From: an uncultured Ulvibacter sp.
GTDB lineage: Bacteria > Bacteroidota > Bacteroidia > Flavobacteriales > Flavobacteriaceae
Reading direction: 5' to 3'
DNA: 64,000 nt
Assembly (NCBI GenBank): GCA_913063405.1
Contig: CAJXZB010000003.1
Span: forward strand, 87,685 to 151,684
Shown: positions 1-8,992 of the stretch, in pieces
How positions within the stretch are numbered: position 1 is the stretch's first letter
Layout: each line of letters opens with the position of its first letter
The notes under the pieces: model-generated
Told to the model about the DNA's origin: nothing
What the model saw: the letters and a program-made list of their open reading frames with translations, nothing else
Database searches by the model: none
Made by a program: the position numbers and the translations under genes

Positions 1-29
1 TGGACGTCACGAGGAATTTACGTTCTATT

Positions 30-680
30 TCAAACATCTGCAATTTCCTTTATTTTTTCTGAAGTAATTATGGTCTCCAAATATCCTTTATCGGCCAAAC
101 GGAACATCGCTAATGCAATAGCCTCTGGTTGAATTATTTTGTATTGTTTCGGAACCAAAAAATCAAATACGCTCATTCCAATTTTCGCAATTCGCTCACC
201 GAGTCTATTTTCCTTTCTGGCGCCTCCAATTAATGATGGTTGCACAATATAGCAGTTTTTAATTCCTTCCCGAAATACATCACGCTGCATTTCCCCCTTG
301 GTTTTATTATAAAAAACATTGCTATTGACATTTGCTCTCATAGCCGAGATTACAACAATAGTATCAATTTCATTGTGCTTACAGAGCTTAGCCGCCGTTA
401 CTGGAACACCATAGTCAATTTTTCGGTACAGCTCCTTATCTGGTGTCTTGGCATTAGTCGTTCCAATACAGCAGAAAAGCACGTCGGCCATAAAATCCGG
501 CTTATACGTTTCCAATTGAAGCATATCTATCAAACGCTCCTCAATCTTAGGCCCGACTTTCTCAACAGAAGTTCTCCCAAAAATTTTAATTTTTGAATAG
601 GTGGGATCATCAATTAATAAATTAAGAAGGATGCCTCCCGTTAAGCCTGTAGCACCCAAAATAATTGCTGTTTTGGCCAT
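30..680 (-). CDS. NAD(P)H-binding protein, atypical short-chain dehydrogenase (TIP30-like)
   Basis: The 216-residue product begins with a beta strand and the glycine-rich nucleotide-binding loop GATGLTGG (residues 9-16), followed by a Rossmann-type pattern including VLFCCIGTT and a VVISAMRAN strand. This is the pattern of atypical SDR proteins related to HTATIP2/TIP30 and YwnB. The classical YxxxK dyad is replaced by a less clear YNKTKGE segment, so it may bind NADP without being a typical dehydrogenase. Substrate is unknown. It is transcribed divergently from dinB across only 52 bases, so the two probably share a regulatory region. Confidence 0.8.
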   Translation of the reverse strand: MAKTAIILGATGLTGGILLNLLIDDPTYSKIKIFGRTSVEKVGPKIEERLIDMLQLETYKPDFMADVLFCCIGTTNAKTPDKELYRKIDYGVPVTAAKLCKHNEIDTIVVISAMRANVNSNVFYNKTKGEMQRDVFREGIKNCYIVQPSLIGGARKENRLGERIAKIGMSVFDFLVPKQYKIIQPEAIALAMFRLADKGYLETIITSEKIKEIADV

Positions 681-732
681 TTAATCTTCGAATACACAAA
701 TAAGTCTCACTAAGATATCATAATTTTATGGG

Positions 733-1836
733 ATGGAGATGCCATTGCCTTTACGAAAGATCATCCACGTGGATATGGACGCGTTTTATGCTTCTGTGGA
801 GCAACTGGATCATCCAGAATTAAGGGGTAAACCCGTTGCCGTAGGTGGAAATGAAACACGCGGTGTGGTAAGCGCTGCAAGCTACGAAGCGAGAAAATTT
901 GGCGTACGATCAGCAATGAGCGGTGTTGCCGCCAAAAGAAATTGCCCCGAACTTATTTTTGTAAAACCTAATTATGAACGCTACAAAGAAGTTTCCGCGG
1001 TTATCAGGAAAATATTCCGCGAATACACCGATTTGGTAGAACCCCTGTCTTTGGATGAGGCTTACCTTGATGTAACTCAAAATAAAAAAGGAAATCCTAG
1101 TGCCACCTTGATCGCAAAAGAGATTCGACAAAAAATAAAAAAAGTCACTGGTTTAAATGCCTCTGCAGGAATTTCTATAAATAAGTTCATTGCCAAAGTA
1201 GCAAGCGATGTCAATAAGCCCAATGGACAAAAAACAATCCCCCCAGAAGAGGTAATTCTTTTTTTGGAAGATCTGGATGTAAAAAAGTTCTTTGGTGTTG
1301 GAAAAGTGACTAAGGAGAAAATGTATCGCCTTGGAATTTATACTGGAAAGGATCTAAAAACAAAGAAAGAAGATTATTTAATGGAGCATTTTGGAAAAAG
1401 TGGGGCTTATTATTATGAGGTAGTACGGGGAATTCATTTAAGCACCGTAAAGCCCTCGCGTAAACAAAAATCGTTAGCCGCTGAACGTACTTTCGACCAG
1501 AATATCGCCAGTGAAATTTATATGCTGGAAAGGCTCGATGAAATTGCCAAAGAAGTAGAAAAACGTATGCTTAAAAGTAAATTAGCAGGAAAAACTATTA
1601 CCCTTAAAATTAAATATAGCGATTTTACGTTACAAACAAGAAGCAAGACGCTACCCTTATACATATCCTCAAGTGATCTAATTATGGAAACTGTTAAAGA
1701 ACTGTTATTTCAGGAGAAAATGAAAGATTCGGTACGTTTGTTGGGAATATCCCTATCAAACCTCAACAACGAAGGCAAGAAAAAACCTGTAATAGTCAAA
1801 GAAAGTATAGACGTTCAACTTAAACTCGATTTCTAA
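733..1836 (+). CDS. dinB: DNA polymerase IV (Y-family translesion polymerase)
   Basis: A 367-residue Y-family polymerase that copies past damaged bases. The first catalytic aspartate lies in DMDAFYASVEQ (residues 14-24), and the second catalytic pair in SLDEAYLD near residue 110. A helix-hairpin-helix region (FFGVGKVTKEKM) follows, then the little-finger domain. The C-terminus ends in QLKLDF, which fits the beta-clamp binding motif (QLxLxF) known for Pol IV. Two nearby ATG codons (733 and 739) are possible starts; the first is used here. Length is normal for the family. The next gene starts 49 bases later. Confidence 0.96.
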   Translation: MEMPLPLRKIIHVDMDAFYASVEQLDHPELRGKPVAVGGNETRGVVSAASYEARKFGVRSAMSGVAAKRNCPELIFVKPNYERYKEVSAVIRKIFREYTDLVEPLSLDEAYLDVTQNKKGNPSATLIAKEIRQKIKKVTGLNASAGISINKFIAKVASDVNKPNGQKTIPPEEVILFLEDLDVKKFFGVGKVTKEKMYRLGIYTGKDLKTKKEDYLMEHFGKSGAYYYEVVRGIHLSTVKPSRKQKSLAAERTFDQNIASEIYMLERLDEIAKEVEKRMLKSKLAGKTITLKIKYSDFTLQTRSKTLPLYISSSDLIMETVKELLFQEKMKDSVRLLGISLSNLNNEGKKKPVIVKESIDVQLKLDF

Positions 1837-1885
1837 CGTATGTAAAAAACTACTTGTATTAATTAGTAACTAAAACCCAATAATT

Positions 1886-2656
1886 ATGAAAAAAGTAGTT
1901 TTAATCACAATCGCAGCTTCCATCCTTTTTGTTTCTTGCAAAAACGAATCCACAACAAACACTTCTGACGTTGAAACGGTCAAAGACCTTGCTCTAACAG
2001 ATACTCCTATCGAAGAAATAACGCCACAATATTTATACATCACGGCCCATAGTGGCCTCAGCCTAAGAGAGTTTAACAATTTAAACAGCGAGAGACTTGC
2101 AAAAATGCCATATGGAACAAAGGTTAAAGTCTTGACATCTGAAAAAAATCTAACTATGAACGTGGGTGGAATTAAAGGAGGTATGAATGAAGTTGCGTTT
2201 AATCATAAAAAAGGATTCGCCTTTAATGGATACCTATCTAAGTTTTTTCCTCCAGAGAAAGACAGCAAAGCCAAGGGCTATGCAGAAGAATTAAAAGAAC
2301 TGTTCCCAGCTGTGAAATTTACTGAAAGCACTGGAGGTACGGCTAGTAAACCAACAAATACCGAAACGCTAATCCTTCCCACGACGCAATGGCACGACGC
2401 ATTTTTTGTAGCACAGCAACTTTTTGATTTTCCAAAGGATTTTGATTTTCCGAACCCTAAAGGAAAAGACACACAAGTTTATAAAGACAAAAAGCCCGTA
2501 AAAAACACTTGGATAAGTGAATTACGAGTGAGTCGAAAAGACAACATTTTGGAGAAGATCGAGTATGTATATACTTCTAAAGGTTTTGGATATAACGTAA
2601 TTCTTACACAAGAGGGGGAGACGATGAAAATTGAAAAGACAGAGAAGGTAGAGTAG
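1886..2656 (+). CDS. Lipoprotein with SH3-like domain
   Basis: The 256-residue protein starts with a lipoprotein signal peptide: MKK, a hydrophobic core and a lipobox ending in VSC at about residue 18, so it should be anchored to a membrane by a lipidated cysteine. Residues about 50-120 (YLYITAHSGLSLRE ... YGTKVKVL ... KGFAFNGYLSKFF) follow the bacterial SH3 domain pattern, a fold often used for binding cell wall. The remaining half has no family I recognise. A strong terminator follows directly, so it is the end of its transcription unit. Confidence 0.75.
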   Translation: MKKVVLITIAASILFVSCKNESTTNTSDVETVKDLALTDTPIEEITPQYLYITAHSGLSLREFNNLNSERLAKMPYGTKVKVLTSEKNLTMNVGGIKGGMNEVAFNHKKGFAFNGYLSKFFPPEKDSKAKGYAEELKELFPAVKFTESTGGTASKPTNTETLILPTTQWHDAFFVAQQLFDFPKDFDFPNPKGKDTQVYKDKKPVKNTWISELRVSRKDNILEKIEYVYTSKGFGYNVILTQEGETMKIEKTEKVE

Positions 2657-2680
2657 CCCTTTCCTAATATTAGAGAATAC

Positions 2681-2714
2681 AAAACGCCCACTAAAAAAGT
2701 GGGTGTTTTTATTT
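2681..2714 (+). terminator. Rho-independent terminator after the SH3 lipoprotein gene
   Basis: AAAACGCCCACT and AGTGGGTGTTTT form a 12-pair stem (one G-T) with a five-A loop, followed by a T-rich run. The flanking A and T runs mean it could also stop transcription of the convergent gene on the minus strand. Confidence 0.85.
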
Positions 2715-2723
2715 TAAGGCGAC

Positions 2724-3551
2724 CTAATCGCCAAATTGTTTTTTAATCACCTCAAATGCCTTTAATATAATAGCTACGTTCAGTCCTTGAACTAAAATAC
2801 TAGCCGGCGCGGCCACTACAACAAATAGAATAGTAAGGAACATTCCCCCTATGATTATCTGCATTATTCCCGCCACCCTTGGAAGCACCTCTAGGCCTTT
2901 TAGCTTCAATAAAGCCAAGCCGAAAAAAACATACATAAGGCCATAGAACACACAAAAAATAATGGCGAATGCTTCTTGAGGCATATAATTAAAGTTCAAA
3001 TCAACAATGGCATAAAGTATAATAAGTGTATTTATTGCAATAAATAATACAGATACTATTTTCAAGAAATAACTTTTAAAAATTTCACCTAAAAGCACAA
3101 ATGCCCGCATATGCAAACCAAACATAATAATAGAGATAATCCCTAAAATCACATAAAACAGCTTCCCAAAATAATACTCTCCTGTAGAAATATAATAGGT
3201 ATCTTCTATAAATTGGAACACAAAACAAATTATACTTAAGATACCAGCGATCCATCCTATATGCAGTTGGGTGAATAGAAAAGAAGCATCTTTGTTCTTA
3301 TCTATTTTAAGCAGCATCACTTCTTTTATTTTCTCTTCCAAAACAGAATCTACTCTTAAATCCTCAAGATCTCTGTCTAATGCTGCAAGTATCATTTTTA
3401 TTGTATGGGCTCTTGGTGTTACATCACCAGCTTCTATTCGTTGTATAGTGCGTACACTAATGTTGCACTGCTCTACTAATTCCTCTTGGGTAAGTCCTTT
3501 TTCTCGACGCAGTTCTAAAATTTTACGTCCTAATTCTGGTTGTTTCATCAT
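2724..3551 (-). CDS. XRE-family helix-turn-helix regulator with membrane domain
   Basis: The N-terminus (ELGRKILELRREKGLTQEEL, then NISVRTIQRIEAGDVTPR) is a Cro/C1-type helix-turn-helix of about 60 residues. The rest holds about five hydrophobic segments, so this is probably a DNA-binding protein tied to the inner membrane. The start was set at the MMKQPELG methionine (3551) rather than the upstream methionine at 3602, because the helix-turn-helix begins immediately after it and AAGG lies upstream. Target genes cannot be told from the sequence; it is convergent with the SH3 lipoprotein gene. Similar membrane-bound XRE proteins are common in Flavobacteriia. Confidence 0.8.
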   Translation of the reverse strand: MMKQPELGRKILELRREKGLTQEELVEQCNISVRTIQRIEAGDVTPRAHTIKMILAALDRDLEDLRVDSVLEEKIKEVMLLKIDKNKDASFLFTQLHIGWIAGILSIICFVFQFIEDTYYISTGEYYFGKLFYVILGIISIIMFGLHMRAFVLLGEIFKSYFLKIVSVLFIAINTLIILYAIVDLNFNYMPQEAFAIIFCVFYGLMYVFFGLALLKLKGLEVLPRVAGIMQIIIGGMFLTILFVVVAAPASILVQGLNVAIILKAFEVIKKQFGD

Positions 3552-3834
3552 AATACTTTTGCCTTGTATAATGGGTACCTCAAGATACAAGAAGTTTAAC
3601 ATTACAATAGTACATAGGGTTTCAGGTTTGTTTCACTTTTTTGAAGGCAGTTTACCCGCCATTTGCACGACAATACAGTGTTAATAAGGGTTTCCGCTAT
3701 TGACAAAATTTAGAACTTCAAAGAGTGTTGCATAATAAAACCCCATTATTAGATAGATATCAACTAAAAAAACGGGAACACAACGGTTCTTCCTTTTTAA
3801 AAAAGCAATCTTAAATTTAGATAAATTGACGTGT

Positions 3835-5262
3835 TTAAACCTGAGAAACGCGCAAGGTATTTACCATTCCCTTGTCCACAATAGGCATAGCGGCTAGATT
3901 AATTAGATATTCATTTTTAGCCACGAACCCTCGATCAAAGGCAATCTTGTTTACATCCTCAACGGTTTCGTCCGTACTCACATACTTATCGTAGAAAAAA
4001 GCTTTCACACCCCACAATAAATTAAGGCGAGAAAGAATTCTATGGTTAGAGGTAAATACTAGGATGTGCGCCGAAGGACGCCAAGCGGAAATCTGAAAAG
4101 CTGTATACCCGCTATTAGTAAGGGTACAAATGGCCTTTGCTTCTATCTCATTAGCCATATGAGCAGCATGGTAACAGATGGACTTTGTTATGTATCTGTT
4201 GGTTCTAATGTGCGGTGGCTCATGCGGAACACTTATCAAAGGTGAATTCTCTACATTACGCAAAATATTGGACATCTTCTTGATCACCTCTACAGGATAT
4301 TTCCCAACAGAAGTCTCCCCAGACAACATTACAGCATCAGCTCCATCCATTACAGAGTTTGCCACGTCATTAACCTCAGCTCGTGTTGGTGTAAGTGACG
4401 TGATCATTGTTTCCATCATTTGAGTAGCAATAATCACCGGGATTCTCGCGCGTTTTGCAGTAAGCACAAGTTCTTTTTGAATAAGTGGAACTTCCTCTGC
4501 AGGAACTTCCACGCCTAGGTCTCCTCGAGCGACCATTAGTCCATCACAATAGGCAATTATCTTGTCAATATTGGCAACAGCTTCTGGTTTTTCTATTTTC
4601 GCTATAATAGGAATTTTATGTTCGCTGTTAGCTTCAATGAGAGTTTGTAATTCCTTAAGGTCTTCGGCGTGCCTAACAAAGGATAAGGCGATCCAATCTA
4701 CCTCCTGAGAAATAGCAAAAATAGCATCTTCCTTATCTTTTGTTGTGAGTGCAGGAAGTGAAATATTCGTATTTGGCAGGTTCACTCCTTTTTTAGAACG
4801 CAACGGGCCACCTTGAATTACTTTTGTCTTTACTTCATCTATCCCGTTCGTTTCGAGCACTTCAAACATCAATTTTCCATCATCCAGCAATACCCGTTCT
4901 CCCTTTTTCACGTCTTTCGGAAAATTATTATAATTCATATACACCTTTTTACTAGTGCCTTCAAATTCATCACCGGTACAAAAAGAAATTTGATCACCAG
5001 GTTCTACTACCACTTCCTCTTTCATCATTCCAACCCGAAGCTTTGGACCTTGCAAATCTCCTAAAACTGCAACCGTGGTCTCCATTTCCCTACCTAAATC
5101 ACGAATGGTAGCAATGGTCTTCTTAGCGTTATCGTAGTTGGCGTGAGAAAAGTTTACTCTAAAGACATCAACGCCTTCCAGTATCATCTGTTTTAAGATA
5201 TTCCTATCTGAAGTAGCAGGTCCTAAAGTCGCAACTATCTTTGTTCTTTTCTCCTTTGGCAT
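3835..5262 (-). CDS. pyk: Pyruvate kinase
   Basis: A 475-residue cytosolic enzyme catalysing phosphoenolpyruvate + ADP to pyruvate + ATP, the last step of glycolysis. Visible landmarks are KIVATLGPAT at the N-terminus, RVNFSHA, the active-site segment IAKIEKPEAVANI with the catalytic lysine, MVARGDLGVEVP, and IATQMMETM. The C-terminal allosteric domain is present and length is normal. The ATG overlaps the stop of the upstream IPExxxVDY gene (TAATG), suggesting translational coupling. Confidence 0.97.
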   Translation of the reverse strand: MPKEKRTKIVATLGPATSDRNILKQMILEGVDVFRVNFSHANYDNAKKTIATIRDLGREMETTVAVLGDLQGPKLRVGMMKEEVVVEPGDQISFCTGDEFEGTSKKVYMNYNNFPKDVKKGERVLLDDGKLMFEVLETNGIDEVKTKVIQGGPLRSKKGVNLPNTNISLPALTTKDKEDAIFAISQEVDWIALSFVRHAEDLKELQTLIEANSEHKIPIIAKIEKPEAVANIDKIIAYCDGLMVARGDLGVEVPAEEVPLIQKELVLTAKRARIPVIIATQMMETMITSLTPTRAEVNDVANSVMDGADAVMLSGETSVGKYPVEVIKKMSNILRNVENSPLISVPHEPPHIRTNRYITKSICYHAAHMANEIEAKAICTLTNSGYTAFQISAWRPSAHILVFTSNHRILSRLNLLWGVKAFFYDKYVSTDETVEDVNKIAFDRGFVAKNEYLINLAAMPIVDKGMVNTLRVSQV

Positions 5263-5789
5263 TAATCAAATATTAAATTATTCTTAGATTTTATATTTTC
5301 GGGGGCAACTTCATAAGCCGAAATCACCTGTTTAATTTCATTGACAGTTGCGATGATATTCCGAAGTGGAATGGTTGAAAATTCTGAATAAATTTTCAGA
5401 AAGAAATCTACCTTCTTATGTTCCGGAAGTAAATAAGCAGTTATATTTTTTTCCGAAGCCTCCTCACTAAACAATCCGCCCTCTCCTAGCACATTTTGCT
5501 CCGTGGACTTGCATTTATTCGTTACCAAATCGTAGCTAGTGTATAGCAAATCACTGGTATATTGAAATAAAGAGAAAGTCGCCTTTAGTCCTTGGTTTGA
5601 ATAGTCTAAATCGACGGCTTCTCGCTTTAATCCTAAATCAAGATGTCTATTGAGTAAATAAGCCATTTTGTAATCCTCTTCGCTACAATGAACAGCAACC
5701 AAGGAGAATTCCTCCTTGAAATCATCATCCAATATTAACTTGTGATGTCCCATCCCTAGAAAATTACGATTTGCTAAAAATTGAGCCAT
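5262..5789 (-). CDS. IPExxxVDY family protein
   Basis: A 175-residue protein matching the flavobacterial family named for an IPExxxVDY motif; here the motif reads LPEHKKVDFFL (about residues 117-127). The segment HKLILDDDFKEEFSLVAVHC near the N-terminus is also typical. The family function is unknown to me. It is consistently found next to pyruvate kinase, and here it overlaps pyk by one base, so it is co-transcribed and may act with glycolysis. The first methionine is used; the methionine at residue 13 (MGHHKL) is a possible alternative start closer to family length. Confidence 0.85.
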   Translation of the reverse strand: MAQFLANRNFLGMGHHKLILDDDFKEEFSLVAVHCSEEDYKMAYLLNRHLDLGLKREAVDLDYSNQGLKATFSLFQYTSDLLYTSYDLVTNKCKSTEQNVLGEGGLFSEEASEKNITAYLLPEHKKVDFFLKIYSEFSTIPLRNIIATVNEIKQVISAYEVAPENIKSKNNLIFD

Positions 5790-5889
5790 TAACGTATTGT
5801 TATCATTTAATTTTAAACAATAACTCAGGTTAAAGTCTCAACAAGGCGAAATGTAAAAATAAGGTATTTACTCCAATTAAAAAGGAACA

Positions 5890-6633
5890 CTAAGCAGTTT
5901 CGCCATCAATTCTCACCTGAAGTTTATAGTAGGCTCTCTTCGCAGCACTCTCTTCGGCTTTCTTTTTGGAAGTGGCTCTAGCTTTTCCAACGGTCTCCTC
6001 CTCTAGTATCAGTTTCACAGCAAAGTGCTTTAGGGTATCGTTTCCGGTATCTTCGTATACTGCAAACTTGAAGTTTTTCTTGTGCTTTTGACACCATTCA
6101 ATGAAGAGGCTTTTATAGCTAATTACCTTCCCTTCTAACTTCTCTATATCGACATAAGGTTTTATGACGCGTTTATTAATGAATTTTTCACAATAGCCGT
6201 AACCTCTGTCGAGATAAATTGCCCCTACCAAAGCTTCAAAGACATTCCCGTGAATGTTGCCTCCAAACTGTTCAATTGGGATCGTAGTTTTTACATATTT
6301 AATAAGCTCAAGGTCTCGTCCCAATTCGTTAAGGTGTTCTCTACTCACTACTTTTGAACGCATCTTTGTGAGATAACCTTCATTTCCACCAGGAACTTTT
6401 TTAAACAAATGAGCGGCGATTACAGAACTTAACATAGCATCTCCCAAGAATTCCATGCGCTCATAATTTTGAGGTTCTCCTTCACTATTTTTTTCATTCG
6501 TAGAACGATGGGTGAAAGCTACTTCATAGAAAGAAATGTCCTTTGGTTTAAAACCCAGTATTCGTTTCAGTTCTAAAAAAAAATCCCCGTCCTTTTCAGT
6601 ACGAGAATTAAATATGTTTTTTAAAGAAGCCAT
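5890..6633 (-). CDS. rnc: Ribonuclease III
   Basis: A 247-residue double-strand-specific endoribonuclease that processes rRNA precursors and structured mRNAs. The RNase III signature RMEFLGDAMLSSVIA (with catalytic E and D) lies near residue 62, and a second acidic motif in NVFEALVGAIYLDRG near residue 130. A double-stranded RNA-binding domain occupies the C-terminal 70 residues (SYKSLFIEW ... KARATSKKKAEESAAKRAYYKL). The gene is 5 bases downstream of fabF, in the acpP-fabF-rnc order common in bacteria. Confidence 0.96.
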   Translation of the reverse strand: MASLKNIFNSRTEKDGDFFLELKRILGFKPKDISFYEVAFTHRSTNEKNSEGEPQNYERMEFLGDAMLSSVIAAHLFKKVPGGNEGYLTKMRSKVVSREHLNELGRDLELIKYVKTTIPIEQFGGNIHGNVFEALVGAIYLDRGYGYCEKFINKRVIKPYVDIEKLEGKVISYKSLFIEWCQKHKKNFKFAVYEDTGNDTLKHFAVKLILEEETVGKARATSKKKAEESAAKRAYYKLQVRIDGETA

Positions 6634-6638
6634 TTAAC

Positions 6639-7889
6639 TTAATCCAATTTTTTGAAAAGGACACAGGCGTTATGCCCTCCAAATCCGAAGGTATTGCTTA
6701 ACGCTACTTTTATGTCTCTCTTCTGAGCTTTGTTTAAAGTTAAATTAAGTGAAGGGTCAATATTTTCATCAACGGTAGTATGATTTATTGTTGGAGGTAC
6801 AATTCCGTTCTCCATAGCGAGTATAGAAGCAATAGCTTCAATTGCACCCGCAGCACCCAATAAGTGACCTGTCATTGACTTGGTCGAGTTGATGTTGATA
6901 TTCTTGGCATGTTCGCCAAATACTTTTGTAATTGCTTTAAGTTCTGCAACATCTCCTAAAGGCGTTGAAGTACCATGTGTATTAATGGCATCCACATCTT
7001 CTGGTTTTAGACCTGCATTTTCCAAACAATTAATCATTACGCGTTCTACTCCTATTCCATCTGGATGTGGAGCCGTCATATGATAGGCATCACTCGACAT
7101 TCCACCACCAACAACTTCGGCGTAAATTTTTGCACCACGCTTCTTAGCGTGCTCGTATTCTTCCAAAATAAGTGCTCCTGCTCCTTCTCCTAAAACAAAT
7201 CCATCACGAGTAGCATCAAAAGGTCTTGACGCTGTTGTATAGCTTTCGTTTAACGTTGAAAGTGCATGCATAGCATTAAAACCACCCATTCCTGCTTTTG
7301 TAACTGCTGCCTCACTTCCTCCTGTCACAATAATATCACAAGTTCCTAAACGTATGTAGTTTAGGGCATCAATCATTGCGTTGGCAGAAGAAGCACAAGC
7401 GGAAACTGTAGTGTAGTTGGGTCCCATAAACCCATGCTTGATAGAGATATTCCCAGGGGCGATATCTGCTATCATTTTAGGAATAAAAAAGGGGTTGAAA
7501 CGTGGTGTTCCATCCCCTTCTGCAAAGTTTATTACCTCATTTTGAAAAGTCTCCAAGCCTCCAATTCCTGCTCCCCATATAACACCTACGCGAAATTTAT
7601 CTACCTCCTGGAGGTCAATTCCCGCGTCTAATATTGCTTCATCACTTGAAACAAGGGCGTATTGAGCGAAACGATCTAATCTTCGTGCTTCTTTCCTATC
7701 AAAATGTTGTAGTGGATCGAAGTCCTTAAGCTCACAAGCGAATTTTGTTTTGAACTTTTCAGCATCAAAATAAGTTATAGGTGTGCAACCACTTTTCCCA
7801 TTTTTTAGGGCATCCCAATATTCTTCAATATTGTTGCCAATGGGGGTAAGGGCTCCTAGGCCTGTAACTACAACTCGCTTTAATTCCAT
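6639..7889 (-). CDS. fabF: 3-oxoacyl-[acyl-carrier-protein] synthase II
   Basis: A 416-residue condensing enzyme that elongates acyl-ACP with malonyl-ACP in type II fatty acid synthesis. The Cys-His-His triad is visible: C165 in VSACASSANAM, a histidine in NTHGTSTPLGD near residue 305 and another in GHLLGAAGAIE near residue 342. Full length. It lies 12 bases after acpP and 5 bases before rnc on the same strand, so the three form an operon. Confidence 0.97.
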   Translation of the reverse strand: MELKRVVVTGLGALTPIGNNIEEYWDALKNGKSGCTPITYFDAEKFKTKFACELKDFDPLQHFDRKEARRLDRFAQYALVSSDEAILDAGIDLQEVDKFRVGVIWGAGIGGLETFQNEVINFAEGDGTPRFNPFFIPKMIADIAPGNISIKHGFMGPNYTTVSACASSANAMIDALNYIRLGTCDIIVTGGSEAAVTKAGMGGFNAMHALSTLNESYTTASRPFDATRDGFVLGEGAGALILEEYEHAKKRGAKIYAEVVGGGMSSDAYHMTAPHPDGIGVERVMINCLENAGLKPEDVDAINTHGTSTPLGDVAELKAITKVFGEHAKNININSTKSMTGHLLGAAGAIEAIASILAMENGIVPPTINHTTVDENIDPSLNLTLNKAQKRDIKVALSNTFGFGGHNACVLFKKLD

Positions 7890-7901
7890 ATAGAAGTTTT
7901 A

Positions 7902-8135
7902 TTATTTAGCTTCCTCTATATATGAAATAGCTTGACCTACTGTGGCGATATTTTCAGCTTGATCGTCTGGGATTTGAATATCAAATTCTTTTTCAAATTC
8001 CATAATAAGCTCTACCGTATCTAGTGAGTCTGCTCCTAAGTCATTTGTGAAGCTAGCTTCAATAACAACTTCGTTTTCGTCTACACCTAATTTATCAACG
8101 ATGATAGCTTTTACTCTTGATGCAATGTCTGACAT
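7902..8135 (-). CDS. acpP: Acyl carrier protein
   Basis: A 77-residue acidic protein carrying growing acyl chains on a phosphopantetheine arm. The attachment serine is S37 in [16 protein letters not shown], the canonical ACP motif. It leads the acpP-fabF-rnc operon. A -7-type promoter element lies 33-40 bases upstream of its start. Confidence 0.98.
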   Translation of the reverse strand: MSDIASRVKAIIVDKLGVDENEVVIEASFTNDLGADSLDTVELIMEFEKEFDIQIPDDQAENIATVGQAISYIEEAK

Positions 8136-8167
8136 AATTCTTGTTTTTTAATTTTAATTATAAGTGG

Positions 8168-8175
8168 CAAAAATA
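8168..8175 (-). promoter_or_regulatory. Candidate -7 element (TATTTTTG) for acpP
   Basis: On the minus strand the sequence reads TATTTTTG, an exact match to the Bacteroidota -7 consensus TAnnTTTG, 33 bases upstream of the acpP ATG. I see no clear TTG at the -33 position, so the call rests on the -7 element alone. Confidence 0.5.
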
Positions 8176-8324
8176 AAATATTTTAATTGAAAACACCATT
8201 TTAACATTTAAAATGTGAAATCCATATTGTAAAAAATTCAATAAAGATCTTAATGTCTCTAAGCGATAATCTTTCTCTCTCTATTTTTATTTTAATTGGA
8301 AAGATTAAAGCAAATTAAACAATT

Positions 8325-8358
8325 TTGAGCGAAGTAAAACTCGATTGCCGTACTTTTG
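8325..8358 (+). promoter_or_regulatory. Candidate promoter for purN
   Basis: TTG at 8325-8327 and TACTTTTG at 8351-8358 are separated by 23 bases, at the upper limit of the spacing reported for Flavobacterium. The purN ATG is 44 bases downstream of the -7 element. Confidence 0.4.
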
Positions 8359-8402
8359 TTATTTATTTTTATAATTACTTCAAAACTACCAAAGAAACTC
8401 TA

Positions 8403-8990
8403 ATGAAGAAGCGTATAGTTATTTTTGCTTCGGGCAGCGGTACCAATGCTCAAAACTTAATTCAATACTTCCAACAAAGTGAATTTGCTGAGGTTGTTCT
8501 AGTGCTGTCAAACAAGAAGGATGCCAAAGTTTTAGACCGTTCTAAGAAATTGAATATCAGTAGTTTATATTTTGACAAAACAGCTTTGTTTTCATCGGAT
8601 GGAGTATTGAACTTACTAAAAGAAGCTAACGTCGACTATATAATCCTCGCGGGGTTCTTGTTAAAATTTCCGGAGCTTATTTTGAAAGAGTTTTCCAATA
8701 GAGTCATTAACCTGCATCCAGCCTTACTTCCAAAATATGGTGGAAAAGGCATGTACGGGAGTCATGTCCATGAAGCGGTAGTGGCCAATCAAGAAAAAGA
8801 AACAGGTATCACGATTCATTATGTAAATGAGAACTATGATGAAGGAGCAATTATTTTTCAAAAAAGTGTTGCGCTTTCAAAAAAAGATAACCCTGAGACT
8901 GTTGCGGAGAAAGTACACGCATTGGAGTACGCTTATTTTCCGAAGGTAATAGAGGAAGTAATTCTTTCAGGAATGAGTGACGAGAATTAA
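8403..8990 (+). CDS. purN: Phosphoribosylglycinamide formyltransferase
   Basis: A 195-residue folate-dependent enzyme of de novo purine synthesis that formylates GAR with 10-formyl-THF. The catalytic N-H-D set is present: N103 and H105 in INLHPALLPKYGGKG and D145 in NENYDEGAI. The start was moved to 8403 (MKKRIVIFASGSGTN) because homologues begin there and the upstream 26 codons look non-coding and overlap the promoter-like sequence. It is transcribed divergently from acpP and followed within 3 bases by the RNase H gene. Confidence 0.95.
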   Translation: MKKRIVIFASGSGTNAQNLIQYFQQSEFAEVVLVLSNKKDAKVLDRSKKLNISSLYFDKTALFSSDGVLNLLKEANVDYIILAGFLLKFPELILKEFSNRVINLHPALLPKYGGKGMYGSHVHEAVVANQEKETGITIHYVNENYDEGAIIFQKSVALSKKDNPETVAEKVHALEYAYFPKVIEEVILSGMSDEN

Positions 8991-8992
8991 TT

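Noticed and set aside
240..596. Open frame on the plus strand opposite the NAD(P)-binding gene
   Set aside because: No family resemblance; the composition is that of an antisense shadow.
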